From: Azonexus sp.
GTDB lineage: Bacteria; Pseudomonadota; Gammaproteobacteria; Burkholderiales; Rhodocyclaceae
Assembly (NCBI RefSeq): GCF_030824335.1
Contig: NZ_JAVBXX010000022.1
Coordinates: forward strand, 1 to 49,863
DNA: 49,863 nucleotides
Reading direction: 5' to 3'
Shown here in pieces: positions 18,214-27,348 of the stretch (position 1 is the stretch's first letter; every line of letters begins with the position of its first letter). Under the pieces are notes generated by a model. That model was not told the origin of the DNA. It saw only the letters and a list, made by a program, of their open reading frames with translations, and did not search any database. A program made the translations under genes and the position numbers.

Positions 18214-19638
18214 CTATGGCGTTTTTTTCACCACGCCATAACGGGCCAGCGTTTTCTCACGGGCCGCTGCATGGTCGACAATCGGTGCCGGGTAATCGCG
18301 TCCGATCACGATGCCTAGTGCTTCCTGTTCGACGCGGCCCATTTTCCACGGTGCATGGATGTATTTTTCCGGCACCTTGGCCAGTTCCGGCACATAGCGG
18401 CGGATGAACTTGCCTTCCGGGTCGAATTTCTCCGACTGGTTGAGCGGGTTGAAAATGCGGAAATACGGCTGGGCGTCGCAACCCGACGAGGCGGCCCATT
18501 GCCAGCCGCCGTTGTTGGCCGACAGGTCGAAATCATTCAGTTGCTCGGCAAAGTAGCGCTCGCCGAGTCGCCAGTCGAGGCCGAGGTCTTTGCACAGGAA
18601 GGATGCAACGACCATGCGCAGGCGGTTGTGCATCCAGCCGCTGTGATTCAACTGGCGCATCGCCGCGTCGACCAGCGGATAGCCGGTGCGTCCCTGCTGC
18701 CAGGCGGCCAAGGCCTCCGGCCAGTCGTCCCAGCGGATGGCGTCGTATTCGGGCTTGAAGGAACGTTCGACGACCTGCGGGAAACGGTCGAGGATCATGA
18801 AGTAGAAATCGCGCCAGATCAGTTCGCTGAGCCAGGTATCGGCCTGTTCGGCGAGTGCTATGCCGACCAGTTCGCGGATGGAAATCGTGCCGAAACGCAG
18901 GTGGACCGAAAGATAACTGACGCCTTTTACCGCCGGGAAATCGCGCAGTGCGCCATAACGCTTGATCCGGCCGGCCCGGAAATCGTCCCACAGCACCCGG
19001 GCGCCGGACATGCCGGGCTGAATACCGAGCTTTTCCAGATCGGTTTCGGCGAAACCCAGATCGGCCAGCGTCGGGATGGCAGCTTGTGCCGCATTTTCGG
19101 GCAGTGCGGCCAGTCGACCGGAGCATTCGCAGCGCGCGATATCTGCTGAGCCGAGACGCTTCAGCCAGGCATTCTTGTACGGCGTGAACACCGTGAAGGA
19201 TTTGCCGGCTTGGGTCAGTACTTCGTCGCCATCAAAAATCGCCTGATCCTTGAGCGTCTTAAAGGCAATGCCAGCGGCTGCCAGCCGTGTGCCGACTTCG
19301 CTGTCGCGCTGCTTCGCCGCCGGCTCGTAATCGCGATTGGCAAACACGGCGTCGACGCCCAGCTCCAGCGCCAGTGCGGGAATTTCATCGACCGCCCGGG
19401 CCTGCCGGACGATCAACCCGCCGCCCCGGGCGCGCAATGCGCCATCCAGTTCAAGCAGCGACGCATGGATGAAATGCACGCGCCGATCATGCTGGCTGGG
19501 CAAGACATCCAGAATGTCACGGTCGAAGATGAAGGCGCAGTAAACGGTTTCGGCGTTGGCAAGGGCGGCCGCCAGTGCGGCATGGTCATGGTCGCGCATG
19601 TCCCGGCGGAACCAGACGAGAGCTTTTTGTTTTTTCAT
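18214..19638 (-). CDS. phrB: Deoxyribodipyrimidine photolyase (class I CPD type)
   Basis: 474 residues, normal for the family. An N-terminal alpha/beta antenna domain starts [21 protein letters not shown]. The C-terminal FAD domain contains the classic blocks [42 protein letters not shown], then [20 protein letters not shown] and [14 protein letters not shown]. The enzyme uses blue or near-UV light and FADH- to split cyclobutane pyrimidine dimers. Single gene on the minus strand, convergent with chpA and divergent from yqgE (38 bases between starts). A cryptochrome-like role cannot be excluded from sequence alone, but the motifs fit bacterial photolyase. Confidence 0.95.
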   Translation of the reverse strand: MKKQKALVWFRRDMRDHDHAALAAALANAETVYCAFIFDRDILDVLPSQHDRRVHFIHASLLELDGALRARGGGLIVRQARAVDEIPALALELGVDAVFANRDYEPAAKQRDSEVGTRLAAAGIAFKTLKDQAIFDGDEVLTQAGKSFTVFTPYKNAWLKRLGSADIARCECSGRLAALPENAAQAAIPTLADLGFAETDLEKLGIQPGMSGARVLWDDFRAGRIKRYGALRDFPAVKGVSYLSVHLRFGTISIRELVGIALAEQADTWLSELIWRDFYFMILDRFPQVVERSFKPEYDAIRWDDWPEALAAWQQGRTGYPLVDAAMRQLNHSGWMHNRLRMVVASFLCKDLGLDWRLGERYFAEQLNDFDLSANNGGWQWAASSGCDAQPYFRIFNPLNQSEKFDPEGKFIRRYVPELAKVPEKYIHAPWKMGRVEQEALGIVIGRDYPAPIVDHAAAREKTLARYGVVKKTP

Positions 19639-19676
19639 GTTGGGTTTGTACCCCGCCGACGATTAAAATTCCAGCT

Positions 19677-20237
19677 ATGGACAACGTCAACCTGACCGAT
19701 AACTTCCTGATCGCGATGCCGAGTCTGGAAGACCCTTATTTTTCCCATGCGCTCGTCTACATTTGCGAGCACACCGAGAACGGTGCGCTGGGAATTATTG
19801 TCAATCGCCCGATCGACATGACTCTGGCCGGCCTGTTCGAGAAGATCGACATCAAGCTGGAGCAAGAGACGCTGGCCAATCTGCCGGTCTATTTCGGCGG
19901 CCCGGTACAGCTCGATCGCGGCTTCGTGCTGCATCGTCCGCTCGGCCAGTGGCAATCGACGCTGAAGGTCAGTGACGAAGTCGGCCTGACCAGTTCGCGC
20001 GACGTGCTGGCCTCGGTGGGCAGTGCCGGTTTGCCGTCGGAAATCATTGTCTCGCTGGGTTATTCGGGCTGGGACGCCGGGCAACTGGAAGACGAACTGG
20101 CACAAAACTCCTGGCTGACGGTACCGGCAAGGTCCAGCATCCTGTTCGACCTGCCGCCGGAAGAGCGCCTGCCGGCCGCCATGCAGAAGCTGGGTATCAG
20201 CTTCTCGCAACTTTCCGACGTCGCCGGGCACGCCTGA
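19677..20237 (+). CDS. yqgE: YqgE/AlgH family protein (UPF0301)
   Basis: 186 residues. Family landmarks are [53 protein letters not shown] and [15 protein letters not shown]. The molecular function is not established. In P. aeruginosa the homologue AlgH was linked to alginate regulation. I chose ATG 19677 (MDNVNLTDN); an open frame extends upstream into the phrB start and is not supported. It heads yqgE-ruvX-pyrR-pyrB-pyrX, with the ruvX GTG one base after its stop, an order also known from Pseudomonas. Confidence 0.93.
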   Translation: MDNVNLTDNFLIAMPSLEDPYFSHALVYICEHTENGALGIIVNRPIDMTLAGLFEKIDIKLEQETLANLPVYFGGPVQLDRGFVLHRPLGQWQSTLKVSDEVGLTSSRDVLASVGSAGLPSEIIVSLGYSGWDAGQLEDELAQNSWLTVPARSSILFDLPPEERLPAAMQKLGISFSQLSDVAGHA

Positions 20238-20238
20238 C

Positions 20239-20664
20239 GTGGGGACCGTGCTGGCTTTCGATTTCGGTGAGAAGCGCATCGGCGTCGCGACGGGCGAAAC
20301 CTTGCTGAGCAGCGCCCATCCGCTGACCGTTATTCACGCCGAATCGAATGACGACCGCTTCGCCGCCATCGGCAAGCTGATCGCCGAGTGGCAACCGGAG
20401 CAATTGGTCGTCGGCTTGCCGACGCACGCTGACGGTACGCCGCACGAAATGACCCGTCTGGCGACCAAGTTCGCCGAACGTCTGAAAAAACGCTTCAATT
20501 TGCCGGTTTCTTTCGCCGATGAACGCCTGACCTCGCTCGATGCCGAGGCGCGGCTCAGAGAAACCGGCCGCAACAGCAAATCCGCCAAGCCGCTGCTCGA
20601 CGCGGTGGCGGCTCAACTCATTCTTCAAACCTGGTTCGAAAGTCCGCCGCATGCACCCCAATGA
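20239..20664 (+). CDS. ruvX: Putative pre-16S rRNA nuclease / Holliday junction resolvase-like YqgF
   Basis: 141 residues, RNase H-like fold. Acidic active-site candidates sit in VLAFDFGEKRIGVA (Asp8), in the ADERLTS segment and in the C-terminal LLDAVAAQLIL block. LVVGLPTHADGTPHEMT is typical. YqgF is needed for maturing the 16S rRNA 5' end in E. coli; the Holliday junction name comes from structural similarity. The start is GTG 20239, one base after the yqgE stop, and the 3' end overlaps pyrR by 14 bases. Confidence 0.93.
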   Translation: MGTVLAFDFGEKRIGVATGETLLSSAHPLTVIHAESNDDRFAAIGKLIAEWQPEQLVVGLPTHADGTPHEMTRLATKFAERLKKRFNLPVSFADERLTSLDAEARLRETGRNSKSAKPLLDAVAAQLILQTWFESPPHAPQ

Positions 20665-21157
20665 ACCCTTGCCCGATGCCGAAGCCCAATGTCGGCAACT
20701 GGCCGACCTGATTCGTCCGCAACTCGGCAAAAATCCCGCGCTGGTCGGCATTTACAGCGGTGGCGCCTGGATTGCCGAACGCCTGAGCGAATTGCTCGGC
20801 CTGAGCGAGGAAATCGGCCTGATCGACGTTTCCTTCTATCGCGATGATTTCTCCGAAAAAGGTCTGCACCCGCAGGTCAAGCCGACGCTGATTCCCTTCG
20901 ATGTCGAAGGCCGGCACATCATCCTGGTCGATGATGTGTTGTACACCGGCCGCACGACGCGGGCGGCGATCAACGAGCTGTTCGATTACGGTCGTCCGGC
21001 AGCCGTCGATCTGGCCGTGCTGGCGGATCGCGGCGGCCGTGAACTGCCGGTTGCGGCGACCTGGGGTATCTGGGATGTCGCACTGAGCGCGCAGCAAAGC
21101 CTGGTGCTGGAGAAGAAAGATTGCGGTCAACTCGCCTGGAGACTGGAAAATGCATAA
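20651..21157 (+). CDS. pyrR: PyrR bifunctional pyrimidine regulator / uracil phosphoribosyltransferase homologue
   Basis: 168 residues, type I phosphoribosyltransferase fold. [17 protein letters not shown] is the PRPP-binding loop, and [13 protein letters not shown] and [16 protein letters not shown] are further PyrR blocks. In Gram-positives PyrR attenuates pyr mRNA. In proteobacteria the regulatory role is less certain, and no PyrR-binding attenuator is visible here. I chose ATG 20651 (MHPNEPL), which overlaps ruvX by 14 bases. The stop overlaps the pyrB ATG (21150-21157), indicating coupled translation. Confidence 0.92.
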   Translation: MHPNEPLPDAEAQCRQLADLIRPQLGKNPALVGIYSGGAWIAERLSELLGLSEEIGLIDVSFYRDDFSEKGLHPQVKPTLIPFDVEGRHIILVDDVLYTGRTTRAAINELFDYGRPAAVDLAVLADRGGRELPVAATWGIWDVALSAQQSLVLEKKDCGQLAWRLENA

Positions 21158-22109
21158 CCCGCAGTTGAACAAGGATGGTGAGCTGACCCATCTGCTGTCG
21201 GTCGAAGGCCTGCCCAAACGCATCCTCGACCAGATTCTCGACACCGCCGAATCGTTCATGGAAGTCTCGGCGCGCGAGGTCAAGAAAGTGCCGCTGCTGC
21301 GTGGCAAGAGCGTTTTCAACCTGTTCTTCGAGAATTCGACGCGCACGCGCACCACCTTCGAGATCGCCGCCAAGCGCTTGAGCGCCGACGTGATCAATCT
21401 CGACATCAACAAGTCGTCGGCCAGTAAGGGCGAGACGCTGCTCGATACCATCGACAACCTGTGTGCCATGCACGCCAACCTGTTCGTCGTCCGCCATGCT
21501 TCTTCCGGCGCACCTTACCTGATTGCCGAACACCTGCAACGGGCCGGTCGCGACGACATCCACGTGGTCAATGCCGGCGATGGTCGTCACGCGCATCCGA
21601 CGCAGGGCCTGCTCGACATGTACACCATCCGCCATTACAAGAAGGACTTCACGCAATTGCGTGTGGCCATCGTCGGCGACATCCTGCACTCGCGCGTCGC
21701 CCGCTCCGACATTCACGCACTGACCACGCTGGGCGTCCCGGAAGTCCGCGCCATCGGCCCGGAAACGCTGTTGCCCAAACATCTCGACAAGCTGGGCGTG
21801 CATGTCTTCCACGACATGGAAGAAGGCTTGAAGGACTGTGACGTGGTGATCATGCTGCGTCTGCAGAACGAACGCATGACCGGCGCACTGCTGCCCTCGG
21901 CTGGCGAGTATTTCCGCCACTACGGCCTGACGCCGCAGAAGCTGGCACTGGCCAAGCCGGATGCCATCGTGATGCATCCGGGGCCGATGAATCGCGGCGT
22001 GGAAATCCATTCGGCAGTCGCCGACGGGCCGCAGGCCGTCATCCTGCCGCAGGTCACTTTCGGGATCGCCGTACGCATGGCGGTCATGAGCATAGTTGCG
22101 GGGAATTGA
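21150..22109 (+). CDS. pyrB: Aspartate carbamoyltransferase, catalytic chain
   Basis: 319 residues. The carbamoyl-phosphate site is [18 protein letters not shown], followed by the [12 protein letters not shown] loop, [50 protein letters not shown] and the [11 protein letters not shown] end block. It condenses carbamoyl phosphate and aspartate in pyrimidine synthesis. No pyrI regulatory chain is present. The adjacent pyrX, three bases downstream, encodes an inactive dihydroorotase-like partner, as in class A ATCases of Pseudomonas. Confidence 0.97.
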   Translation: MHNPQLNKDGELTHLLSVEGLPKRILDQILDTAESFMEVSAREVKKVPLLRGKSVFNLFFENSTRTRTTFEIAAKRLSADVINLDINKSSASKGETLLDTIDNLCAMHANLFVVRHASSGAPYLIAEHLQRAGRDDIHVVNAGDGRHAHPTQGLLDMYTIRHYKKDFTQLRVAIVGDILHSRVARSDIHALTTLGVPEVRAIGPETLLPKHLDKLGVHVFHDMEEGLKDCDVVIMLRLQNERMTGALLPSAGEYFRHYGLTPQKLALAKPDAIVMHPGPMNRGVEIHSAVADGPQAVILPQVTFGIAVRMAVMSIVAGN

Positions 22110-22112
22110 TCC

Positions 22113-23357
22113 ATGAACATCGAAATCAAGAATGGCCGCGTCATTGACCCGAAAAATGCGGTCGACCGCGAAAATACCTCGCTTTTCATCGTTGACCGCA
22201 AGATTGCCAGTATCGGCGAAGCACCGGCTGGCTTTGTCGCCGGGCAAAGTATCGATGCCAGCGGCTGCATCGTTTGTCCCGGCCTGATCGACTTGGGCGC
22301 CCGACTGAATTCCATCGAAGCCGAACTGGCCGCCGCCGTTGCCGGGGGCGTCACCAGCGTCGTCGTGCCGCCGGACGCCGACCCACCGCTCGACGAACCC
22401 GAACTGGCCGACCGCCTGGTGCATCGTGGCGAAGAAATCGGCAAGGCCCGCGTGCTGCCGCTCGGCGCCCTGACCCTTGGCCTCAAAGGCGAGCGCCTGG
22501 CCGAACTGGCCGGTCTGAAGAAAGCCGGTTGCGTCGCCTTTTCGCAAGCCAAGGTGCCGGTGGTCGATACCGAAGCGCTGCTGCGCGCACTGGAATACGC
22601 TGCAACCTTCAAGTTCCCGGTTTTCCTGCAACCGCAGGATTACTGGCTGTCGCGCAACGGTATTGCACACGATGGCGAAGTCTCCAGTCGCCTCGGCCTG
22701 GCTGGCATCCCGGTCGCTGCCGAAACCATCGCCATTGCCACCATCGTCCAACTGGTGCGCGATACCGGTTGCCGGGTACATCTGACCCGCCTGTCGTCGG
22801 CAGCCGGTGTCAAATTGGCCAAAGCCGCGATGGATGACGGCTTGCCGGTCAGTTTCGATATCGGTGTGCATCATTTGCTCCTGACCGAAAACGACATCGG
22901 CTTCTTCAATCCGCACGCCCGCTTCAAACCGCCACTGCGCACGCAAAATGACCGCGCGGCGCTGTCGACCGCAGCAGCCAGCGGCTGGGCCGCCATCTGT
23001 TCGGACCACACACCGGTCGGCGCCGACGACAAGCTGGTGCCGTTCGGCGAAGCCAAACCGGGGGCCACCGGCCTGGAAGTCCTGCTGCCATTGACCCTGA
23101 AATGGGCTGAAGCAGCGGGCGTTTCCTTGTCCGATGCGCTGGCCCGCATCACCTGTGCGCCGGCCGCCATTCTCGGCCTGCCCGGCGGTTCGCTGGAAAC
23201 CGGTGCGGCGGCTGATATCTGTATCTTCGATCCACAAGCCAACTGGCAACTGACCCCGGAAGCACTGAAGAGTCGGGGCAAAAACTCGCCCTGGCTGGGT
23301 TACATGATGGCCGGCAAGGTCCGGCACACGCTGGTGGATGGGCGTATCGTCTATTGA
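22113..23357 (+). CDS. pyrX: Dihydroorotase-like non-catalytic protein (PyrX / PyrC')
   Basis: 414 residues, amidohydrolase fold, starting IEIKNGRVIDPKNAVDRE. In active dihydroorotases the strand-1 motif is D-x-H-x-H; here it reads D60-L-G62-A-R64, so both histidines are gone. The usual H-x-E-D ligand block is QPQDYW, and the HLST-like block reads HLTRLSS. Asp in ICSDHTPVG is kept. Loss of the metal ligands implies no hydrolase activity. In Pseudomonas the equivalent pyrC' product is a structural subunit needed for ATCase assembly, and the three-base gap after pyrB fits that role here. A catalytic dihydroorotase must be encoded elsewhere. A good terminator follows. Confidence 0.9.
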   Translation: MNIEIKNGRVIDPKNAVDRENTSLFIVDRKIASIGEAPAGFVAGQSIDASGCIVCPGLIDLGARLNSIEAELAAAVAGGVTSVVVPPDADPPLDEPELADRLVHRGEEIGKARVLPLGALTLGLKGERLAELAGLKKAGCVAFSQAKVPVVDTEALLRALEYAATFKFPVFLQPQDYWLSRNGIAHDGEVSSRLGLAGIPVAAETIAIATIVQLVRDTGCRVHLTRLSSAAGVKLAKAAMDDGLPVSFDIGVHHLLLTENDIGFFNPHARFKPPLRTQNDRAALSTAAASGWAAICSDHTPVGADDKLVPFGEAKPGATGLEVLLPLTLKWAEAAGVSLSDALARITCAPAAILGLPGGSLETGAAADICIFDPQANWQLTPEALKSRGKNSPWLGYMMAGKVRHTLVDGRIVY

Positions 23358-23382
23358 CACTACTGGCACCTCAGCCTGCAGG

Positions 23383-23409
23383 AATACGGCCCCAGTGGCC
23401 GTATTTTTT
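23383..23409 (+). terminator. Rho-independent terminator of the pyr operon
   Basis: Stem AATACGGCC (23383-23391) / GGCCGTATT (23397-23405), loop CCAGT, followed by a T-run to 23409. It lies 26 bases after the pyrX stop. Confidence 0.85.
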
Positions 23410-23412
23410 GGC

Positions 23413-23440
23413 TTACATTCTTATGTCATATTCCTATAGA
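23413..23440 (+). promoter_or_regulatory. Probable sigma-70 promoter of comEA
   Basis: TTACAT (23413-23418) and TATAGA (23435-23440) are separated by 16 bases in an A/T-rich island directly after the pyr terminator. comEA begins 70 bases downstream. The A/T content contrasts with the GC-rich surroundings. Confidence 0.5.
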
Positions 23441-23510
23441 ATATTTTGGCGTACCGGATGGCCGGTGCGTCTGTTCCGCGCAGGCGGAAATTTATTCTGG
23501 GAGATAAAGA

Positions 23511-23786
23511 ATGAAGCGTGTCATTACCTTGGGTCTGGCGCTGCTGGCCAGCATTGGAACGGCTTTTGCCGCCGTCAATCTGAATACGGCAACGCTTGCC
23601 GAACTCGACACCCTCAAAGGGGTTGGCCCCGGCAAAGCCAAGGCCATCGTCGAATATCGCGAAAAGAATGGCCCGTTCAAGTCGGTCGACGACCTGACGC
23701 TGGTCAAGGGTTTTGGCGAGAAAAGCATCGAGAAACTGCGTCCTGATCTGACGGTCGGTGACGGCAACGCAGTCAAGAAGAAATAA
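23511..23786 (+). CDS. comEA: ComEA-like helix-hairpin-helix DNA-binding protein
   Basis: 91 residues: a signal peptide (MKRVITLGLALLASIGTAFA, cleavage before AVNLN) and one pair of helix-hairpin-helix motifs (VNLNTATLAELDTLKGVGPG, then PFKSVDDLTLVKGFGEKSIE). Mature ComEA binds incoming double-stranded DNA in the periplasm during natural transformation and helps pull it in after pilus retraction. This is the short single-domain proteobacterial form. GGGAG lies about 8 bases before the ATG. It has its own promoter-like region and is followed by hairpins before the convergent yggU, so it is probably monocistronic. Confidence 0.9.
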   Translation: MKRVITLGLALLASIGTAFAAVNLNTATLAELDTLKGVGPGKAKAIVEYREKNGPFKSVDDLTLVKGFGEKSIEKLRPDLTVGDGNAVKKK

Positions 23787-23808
23787 GCCGCCGTTGCATA
23801 CGGCACAA

Positions 23809-23858
23809 TTGCCGTTACGGAGCTACGGCAAGATTCACGGCGGATAACTCCGCCGTGA
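23809..23858. terminator. Two hairpins between convergent comEA and yggU
   Basis: The first is TTGCCGT (23809-23815) / ACGGCAA (23825-23831). The second is the perfect 9-bp stem TCACGGCGG (23835-23843) / CCGCCGTGA (23850-23858) with loop ATAACT. No long T-run is present on either strand, but the position between convergent genes suggests transcript-end structures. Confidence 0.5.
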
Positions 23859-23862
23859 CTTC

Positions 23863-24186
23863 TCAGTTGGCCAATGCGGCGATACAGGCTTCCGCCACCC
23901 CAGTCACTTCAAGCACCTTGCGCCGGGATGTCTGACCGCTTTTCAGGGTAACGGCCGATTTGGCGAGAGCCAGGCGGTCAGCAACGAATGCAATCAAAGC
24001 AGCATTCGCCTTGCCATCGACCGGGGGCGCAGCCAGACGAATTTTCAGTGCATCGCCATGCAATCCGGCAAACTCGGTCTTCTTTGCACCGGGTTGAATA
24101 TGCAGGGTCAGAGTGATTCGCCCCGCTGCGCCGATCCGGTACCAGAGGCTCAAATACGTAGACTCAGGGGATACGCCATCAGACAA
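23863..24186 (-). CDS. yggU: DUF167 / YggU family protein
   Basis: 107 residues. The central LTLHIQPGAKKTEFAGLHGD, LKIRLAAPPVDGKANAALI and VTLKSGQTSRRKVLEV blocks define the family. The biochemical role is unknown. The first ~20 residues are poorly conserved-looking. Its start overlaps the yggT stop by eight bases, making it the last gene of yggS-proC-yggT-yggU, a common proteobacterial order. Confidence 0.88.
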   Translation of the reverse strand: MSDGVSPESTYLSLWYRIGAAGRITLTLHIQPGAKKTEFAGLHGDALKIRLAAPPVDGKANAALIAFVADRLALAKSAVTLKSGQTSRRKVLEVTGVAEACIAALAN

Positions 24187-24712
24187 ACATCAGCACCACC
24201 TGCAGCAGCAGGATGGCGACCAGCGGCGACAGGTCGATACCGGCAATCAACGGCACAAAACGACGGATCGGGTCGAGGATGGGGCGGACCAGTTGATTGA
24301 CCGTCGGCGCAACCGGCGAGTACGGGTTAACCCAGGACAATACGGCTTGCAGAATGAGGGCGCCGATCATGATGTACACGGTCAGACGCAATACACTGCG
24401 AATCGCCAGCATCAGGATCATCAACAGCAGGCCTAAATCATCGGCGCCCAGTTCGACCGGCGATAGCGCGACAATCAGGCCGGACAGCATCAGTTGCAGC
24501 CACAGCGCAGCCACCAGACTGGCCCAATCGACCCCGCCGAAACCTGGCAGGATGCGGCGCAAGGGTTTGACCGCCCAGTTGGTCAGCTTGATCACAAAAT
24601 CGCCGAGTTGGCCGGCGAACGAGACGCGCGCCATTTGCATGATGAAACGAAGTAAAAACAACGTACAAAAGAAGCTGACGACTGCATTGAGCAGAAAAAA
24701 GACGGCTTGCAT
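24179..24712 (-). CDS. yggT: YggT family membrane protein
   Basis: 177 residues with two copies of the YGGT unit, each a pair of hydrophobic helices separated by an amphipathic turn (NWAVKPLRRILPGFGGVDW in the first; VRPILDPIRRFVPLIAGIDL in the second). It is an inner-membrane protein of uncertain function, linked in other bacteria to osmotic tolerance and cell envelope processes. ATG 24712 overlaps the proC stop by one base (TGATG); an in-frame TTG lies one codon earlier. The 3' end overlaps yggU. Confidence 0.9.
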   Translation of the reverse strand: MQAVFFLLNAVVSFFCTLFLLRFIMQMARVSFAGQLGDFVIKLTNWAVKPLRRILPGFGGVDWASLVAALWLQLMLSGLIVALSPVELGADDLGLLLMILMLAIRSVLRLTVYIMIGALILQAVLSWVNPYSPVAPTVNQLVRPILDPIRRFVPLIAGIDLSPLVAILLLQVVLMFV

Positions 24713-25524
24713 CAATCGGCCCCCAACAGTTTCCCCAACTCTCGACCACGCGCGTCGGCCGCTTTGCAGCCGGCGACGATACCGTCCTTGACGCCGCGCT
24801 CCAGCATCACGCGCAACGCAGCCTCAGTAGTACCGCCCTTCGACGTCACCCGTTCGCGCAGGACGGCCGCTGGCTCAACAGACTGAGCGGCCAGCGTAGC
24901 AGCCCCCTGCACCGTCTCAATGGCCAGTTGGCGTCCCTGTTCCGGCGTAAAACCGAGATCGGAAGCGGCTTGCTGCAGCGCTTCAATGAACAGGAAAACA
25001 TAGGCCGGACCACTGCCGGAAATCGCTGTCACGCCATCCATCCGGGCTTCGTCATCAATCCACACGGTGCTGCCGACGGCGCGCAGCACGCGGTCAGCCA
25101 CGGCTTTTTCCGCCTCATTGACGTCCGGCAAGGCACACAAACCGGTGATGCCGGCACCAACCAGCGCCGGGGTATTCGGCATGCAGCGGACGATCTTGCG
25201 ATGCCCGCCCAGCCAGCGCGACAAGGCCGCCATGTCCAGCCCGGCTGCAATGCTGACGACCAGCGCCGATCCCAGCTTGCCAAGCAGCGGCGCGACGGCT
25301 TCCTTCATCTGCTGCGGCTTGACCGCGAGCAGCAGCACATCGGGACTGGCCGGTGCGCTTTCTGCCGTTGCGTGGCAGTTGACCGCATAAGCCGCAGTCA
25401 GCCGTTCGCGGGCTTCGGCACCGGGATCGATGACATGAATATCGGCCGCGACAAAGCCCTGCTTCACCATACCGCCGATCAATGCGTTGGCCATATTGCC
25501 ACCACCGAGAAACAGGATTTTCAT
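24712..25524 (-). CDS. proC: Pyrroline-5-carboxylate reductase
   Basis: 270 residues. The N-terminal Rossmann motif is ILFLGGGNMANALIGGMV, with VLLLAVKPQQMKEAV next. The C-terminal dimerisation domain has the signature SGSGPAYVFLFIEALQQAA and ERVTSKGGTTEAALRVM. It reduces 1-pyrroline-5-carboxylate to proline with NADPH. Its start overlaps the yggS stop as ATGA (25521-25524). Confidence 0.97.
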   Translation of the reverse strand: MKILFLGGGNMANALIGGMVKQGFVAADIHVIDPGAEARERLTAAYAVNCHATAESAPASPDVLLLAVKPQQMKEAVAPLLGKLGSALVVSIAAGLDMAALSRWLGGHRKIVRCMPNTPALVGAGITGLCALPDVNEAEKAVADRVLRAVGSTVWIDDEARMDGVTAISGSGPAYVFLFIEALQQAASDLGFTPEQGRQLAIETVQGAATLAAQSVEPAAVLRERVTSKGGTTEAALRVMLERGVKDGIVAGCKAADARGRELGKLLGAD

Positions 25525-26213
25525 GCGTAATTTCTTTCACCAAAAATGGCCGTGCCGATACGCACCAGCGTGGCGCCCTCGGCAATGGCGGCCTCAAGAT
25601 CGTGGGACATGCCCATGGACAAAGTATCGAGTGCAATGCCCGTAGCCTGCACCTGGGCTGCGAGTTCGCGCAACTGACGAAATGGCAGGCGCTGGGCAGC
25701 GATGTCGTCAACTGGTTCCGGAATGGTCATCAAGCCGCGCAGCTGCAGGTGCGGCAAGGCAGCAATGGCCGCGCACAAGGCAAGCACATCGGCCGGCTGG
25801 CAACCGCTCTTGCTGGCCTCGCCGGAGACGTTGACCTGCAGGCAGATCTGCAAGGGTGGCAGATCTGCCGGCCGTTGAGCGGACAGGCGTTCGGCAACTT
25901 TCAGCCGGTCAACCGAATGTACCCAGTCGAAATGCTCGGCGACCAGGCGCGTCTTGTTGCTCTGCAAGGGGCCGATGAAATGCCACTCAAGTTTTTTCTC
26001 CTGCCCCACAGCAAGCAGTTTTTCCACGCCTTCCTGCACGTAGTTCTCACCAAAAGCACACTGCCCGGCGGCTGCGGCCTCAAGGACATCGGATAGTGGC
26101 TTGGTCTTGCTCACTGCCAACAAGTTGATACTTAGCGGCGAGCGTCCAGCCGCCTCGGCCGCCCTTGCGATGCGGCTCAGGACTGCTTGCAGGTTGTCGG
26201 CGATTGCGCTCAT
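25521..26213 (-). CDS. yggS: PLP homeostasis protein YggS/YBL036C family
   Basis: 230 residues, an alanine-racemase-like barrel. LLAVSKTKPLSDVLEA contains the PLP-binding Lys, and FGENYVQE, EWHFIGPLQSNKT, VNVSGEASKSG, GLMTIPEP and the SMGMSHDLEAAIAEGATLVR end block are family hallmarks. It binds PLP and keeps amino-acid and vitamin B6 pools balanced, with no known catalysis. I chose ATG 26213 (MSAIADNL); the open frame extends to 26237. Divergent from pilT, with 57 bases between the starts. First gene of yggS-proC-yggT-yggU. Confidence 0.93.
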   Translation of the reverse strand: MSAIADNLQAVLSRIARAAEAAGRSPLSINLLAVSKTKPLSDVLEAAAAGQCAFGENYVQEGVEKLLAVGQEKKLEWHFIGPLQSNKTRLVAEHFDWVHSVDRLKVAERLSAQRPADLPPLQICLQVNVSGEASKSGCQPADVLALCAAIAALPHLQLRGLMTIPEPVDDIAAQRLPFRQLRELAAQVQATGIALDTLSMGMSHDLEAAIAEGATLVRIGTAIFGERNYA

Positions 26214-26270
26214 AATCCATCGGGAATTTGCTATCAATCAAAGTATACACGGGCTCCAAGGACCAATCGC

Positions 26271-27314
26271 ATGGATATCACCGAACTGCTGGCGTTCAGC
26301 GTCAAGAACAAAGCCTCCGACTTGCACCTGTCTGCCGGCTTGCCGCCGATGATCCGGGTTCATGGCGATGTACGGCGCATCAACCTGCCGCCGATGGAGC
26401 ACAAGGATGTGCACGGCATGGTGTATGACATCATGAACGATGGCCAGCGCAAGATTTATGAAGAAACGCTGGAGTGCGATTTTTCCTTCGAAATTCCCAA
26501 CCTGGCGCGTTTCCGGGTCAATGCCTTCAATCAGAATCGCGGTGCCGGCGCGGTTTTCCGGACCATTCCATCGAAGATCATGTCGCTCGAAGATCTGAAC
26601 TGTCCAAAAATCTTCAAGGACATTTCGGAATTCCCGCGCGGCATCGTGCTGGTTACCGGCCCCACCGGCTCGGGCAAATCAACCACGCTGGCCGCCATGG
26701 TCAATCACGTCAATGAAAATGACTACGGCCATATCCTGACCGTTGAAGACCCGATCGAATTCGTTCATGAATCCAAGAAATGCCTGATCAACCAGCGTGA
26801 AGTCGGACCGCACACGCTGTCCTTCTCCAACGCGCTACGCTCGGCGCTGCGCGAAGATCCGGACGTCATTCTGGTCGGCGAAATGCGTGACCTGGAAACC
26901 ATCCGCCTGGCGCTGTCAGCGGCCGAAACCGGTCACCTGGTGTTCGGTACGCTGCACACTTCGTCGGCCGCCAAGACCGTTGACCGGATTGTCGACGTCT
27001 TCCCGGCAGCGGAAAAGGAAATGGTCCGTTCGATGCTGTCCGAATCGCTGCGCGCCGTCATTTCACAAACGCTGCTGAAAACCAAGGATGGTCAGGGCCG
27101 GATCGCGGCACACGAAATCATGATCGGCACACCGGCCATCCGCAACCTGATTCGTGAGAACAAGGTGGCGCAGATGTATTCGGCGATCCAGACCGGCCAG
27201 AACGTCGGCATGCAGACACTCGATCAGAATCTGCTTGAACTGGTTCGGCGCAATGTCGTGTCCAGCGCCGAAGCGCGTAACAAGGCGGCCAACAAGGATG
27301 CCTTCCCGGCCTGA
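26271..27314 (+). CDS. pilT: Type IV pilus retraction ATPase PilT
   Basis: 347 residues. The N-terminal PAS-like domain contains KASDLHLSAGLPPMIRVHGD. The RecA-like core has Walker A GPTGSGKST (Lys136), the Asp box TVEDPIEFVHESK, the Walker B region VILVGEMRDLETIRLAL and the His box LVFGTLHTSSAAKTVDR. The C-terminal AIRNLIRENK motif is specific to retraction ATPases. The hexamer disassembles pili at the base, giving twitching and DNA uptake. I chose ATG 26271 with AAGGA upstream. pilU follows after 34 bases. Confidence 0.97.
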   Translation: MDITELLAFSVKNKASDLHLSAGLPPMIRVHGDVRRINLPPMEHKDVHGMVYDIMNDGQRKIYEETLECDFSFEIPNLARFRVNAFNQNRGAGAVFRTIPSKIMSLEDLNCPKIFKDISEFPRGIVLVTGPTGSGKSTTLAAMVNHVNENDYGHILTVEDPIEFVHESKKCLINQREVGPHTLSFSNALRSALREDPDVILVGEMRDLETIRLALSAAETGHLVFGTLHTSSAAKTVDRIVDVFPAAEKEMVRSMLSESLRAVISQTLLKTKDGQGRIAAHEIMIGTPAIRNLIRENKVAQMYSAIQTGQNVGMQTLDQNLLELVRRNVVSSAEARNKAANKDAFPA

Positions 27315-27348
27315 TGCCGGCAGCGAACAATACTGAACAGGGGAAAAA

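Noticed and set aside
20970..23369. 799-codon open frame on the minus strand
   Set aside because: It lies opposite pyrB and pyrX, which have complete family motifs. High GC at third positions opens the antisense frame, and its composition (His/Gln/Arg-rich) is not protein-like.
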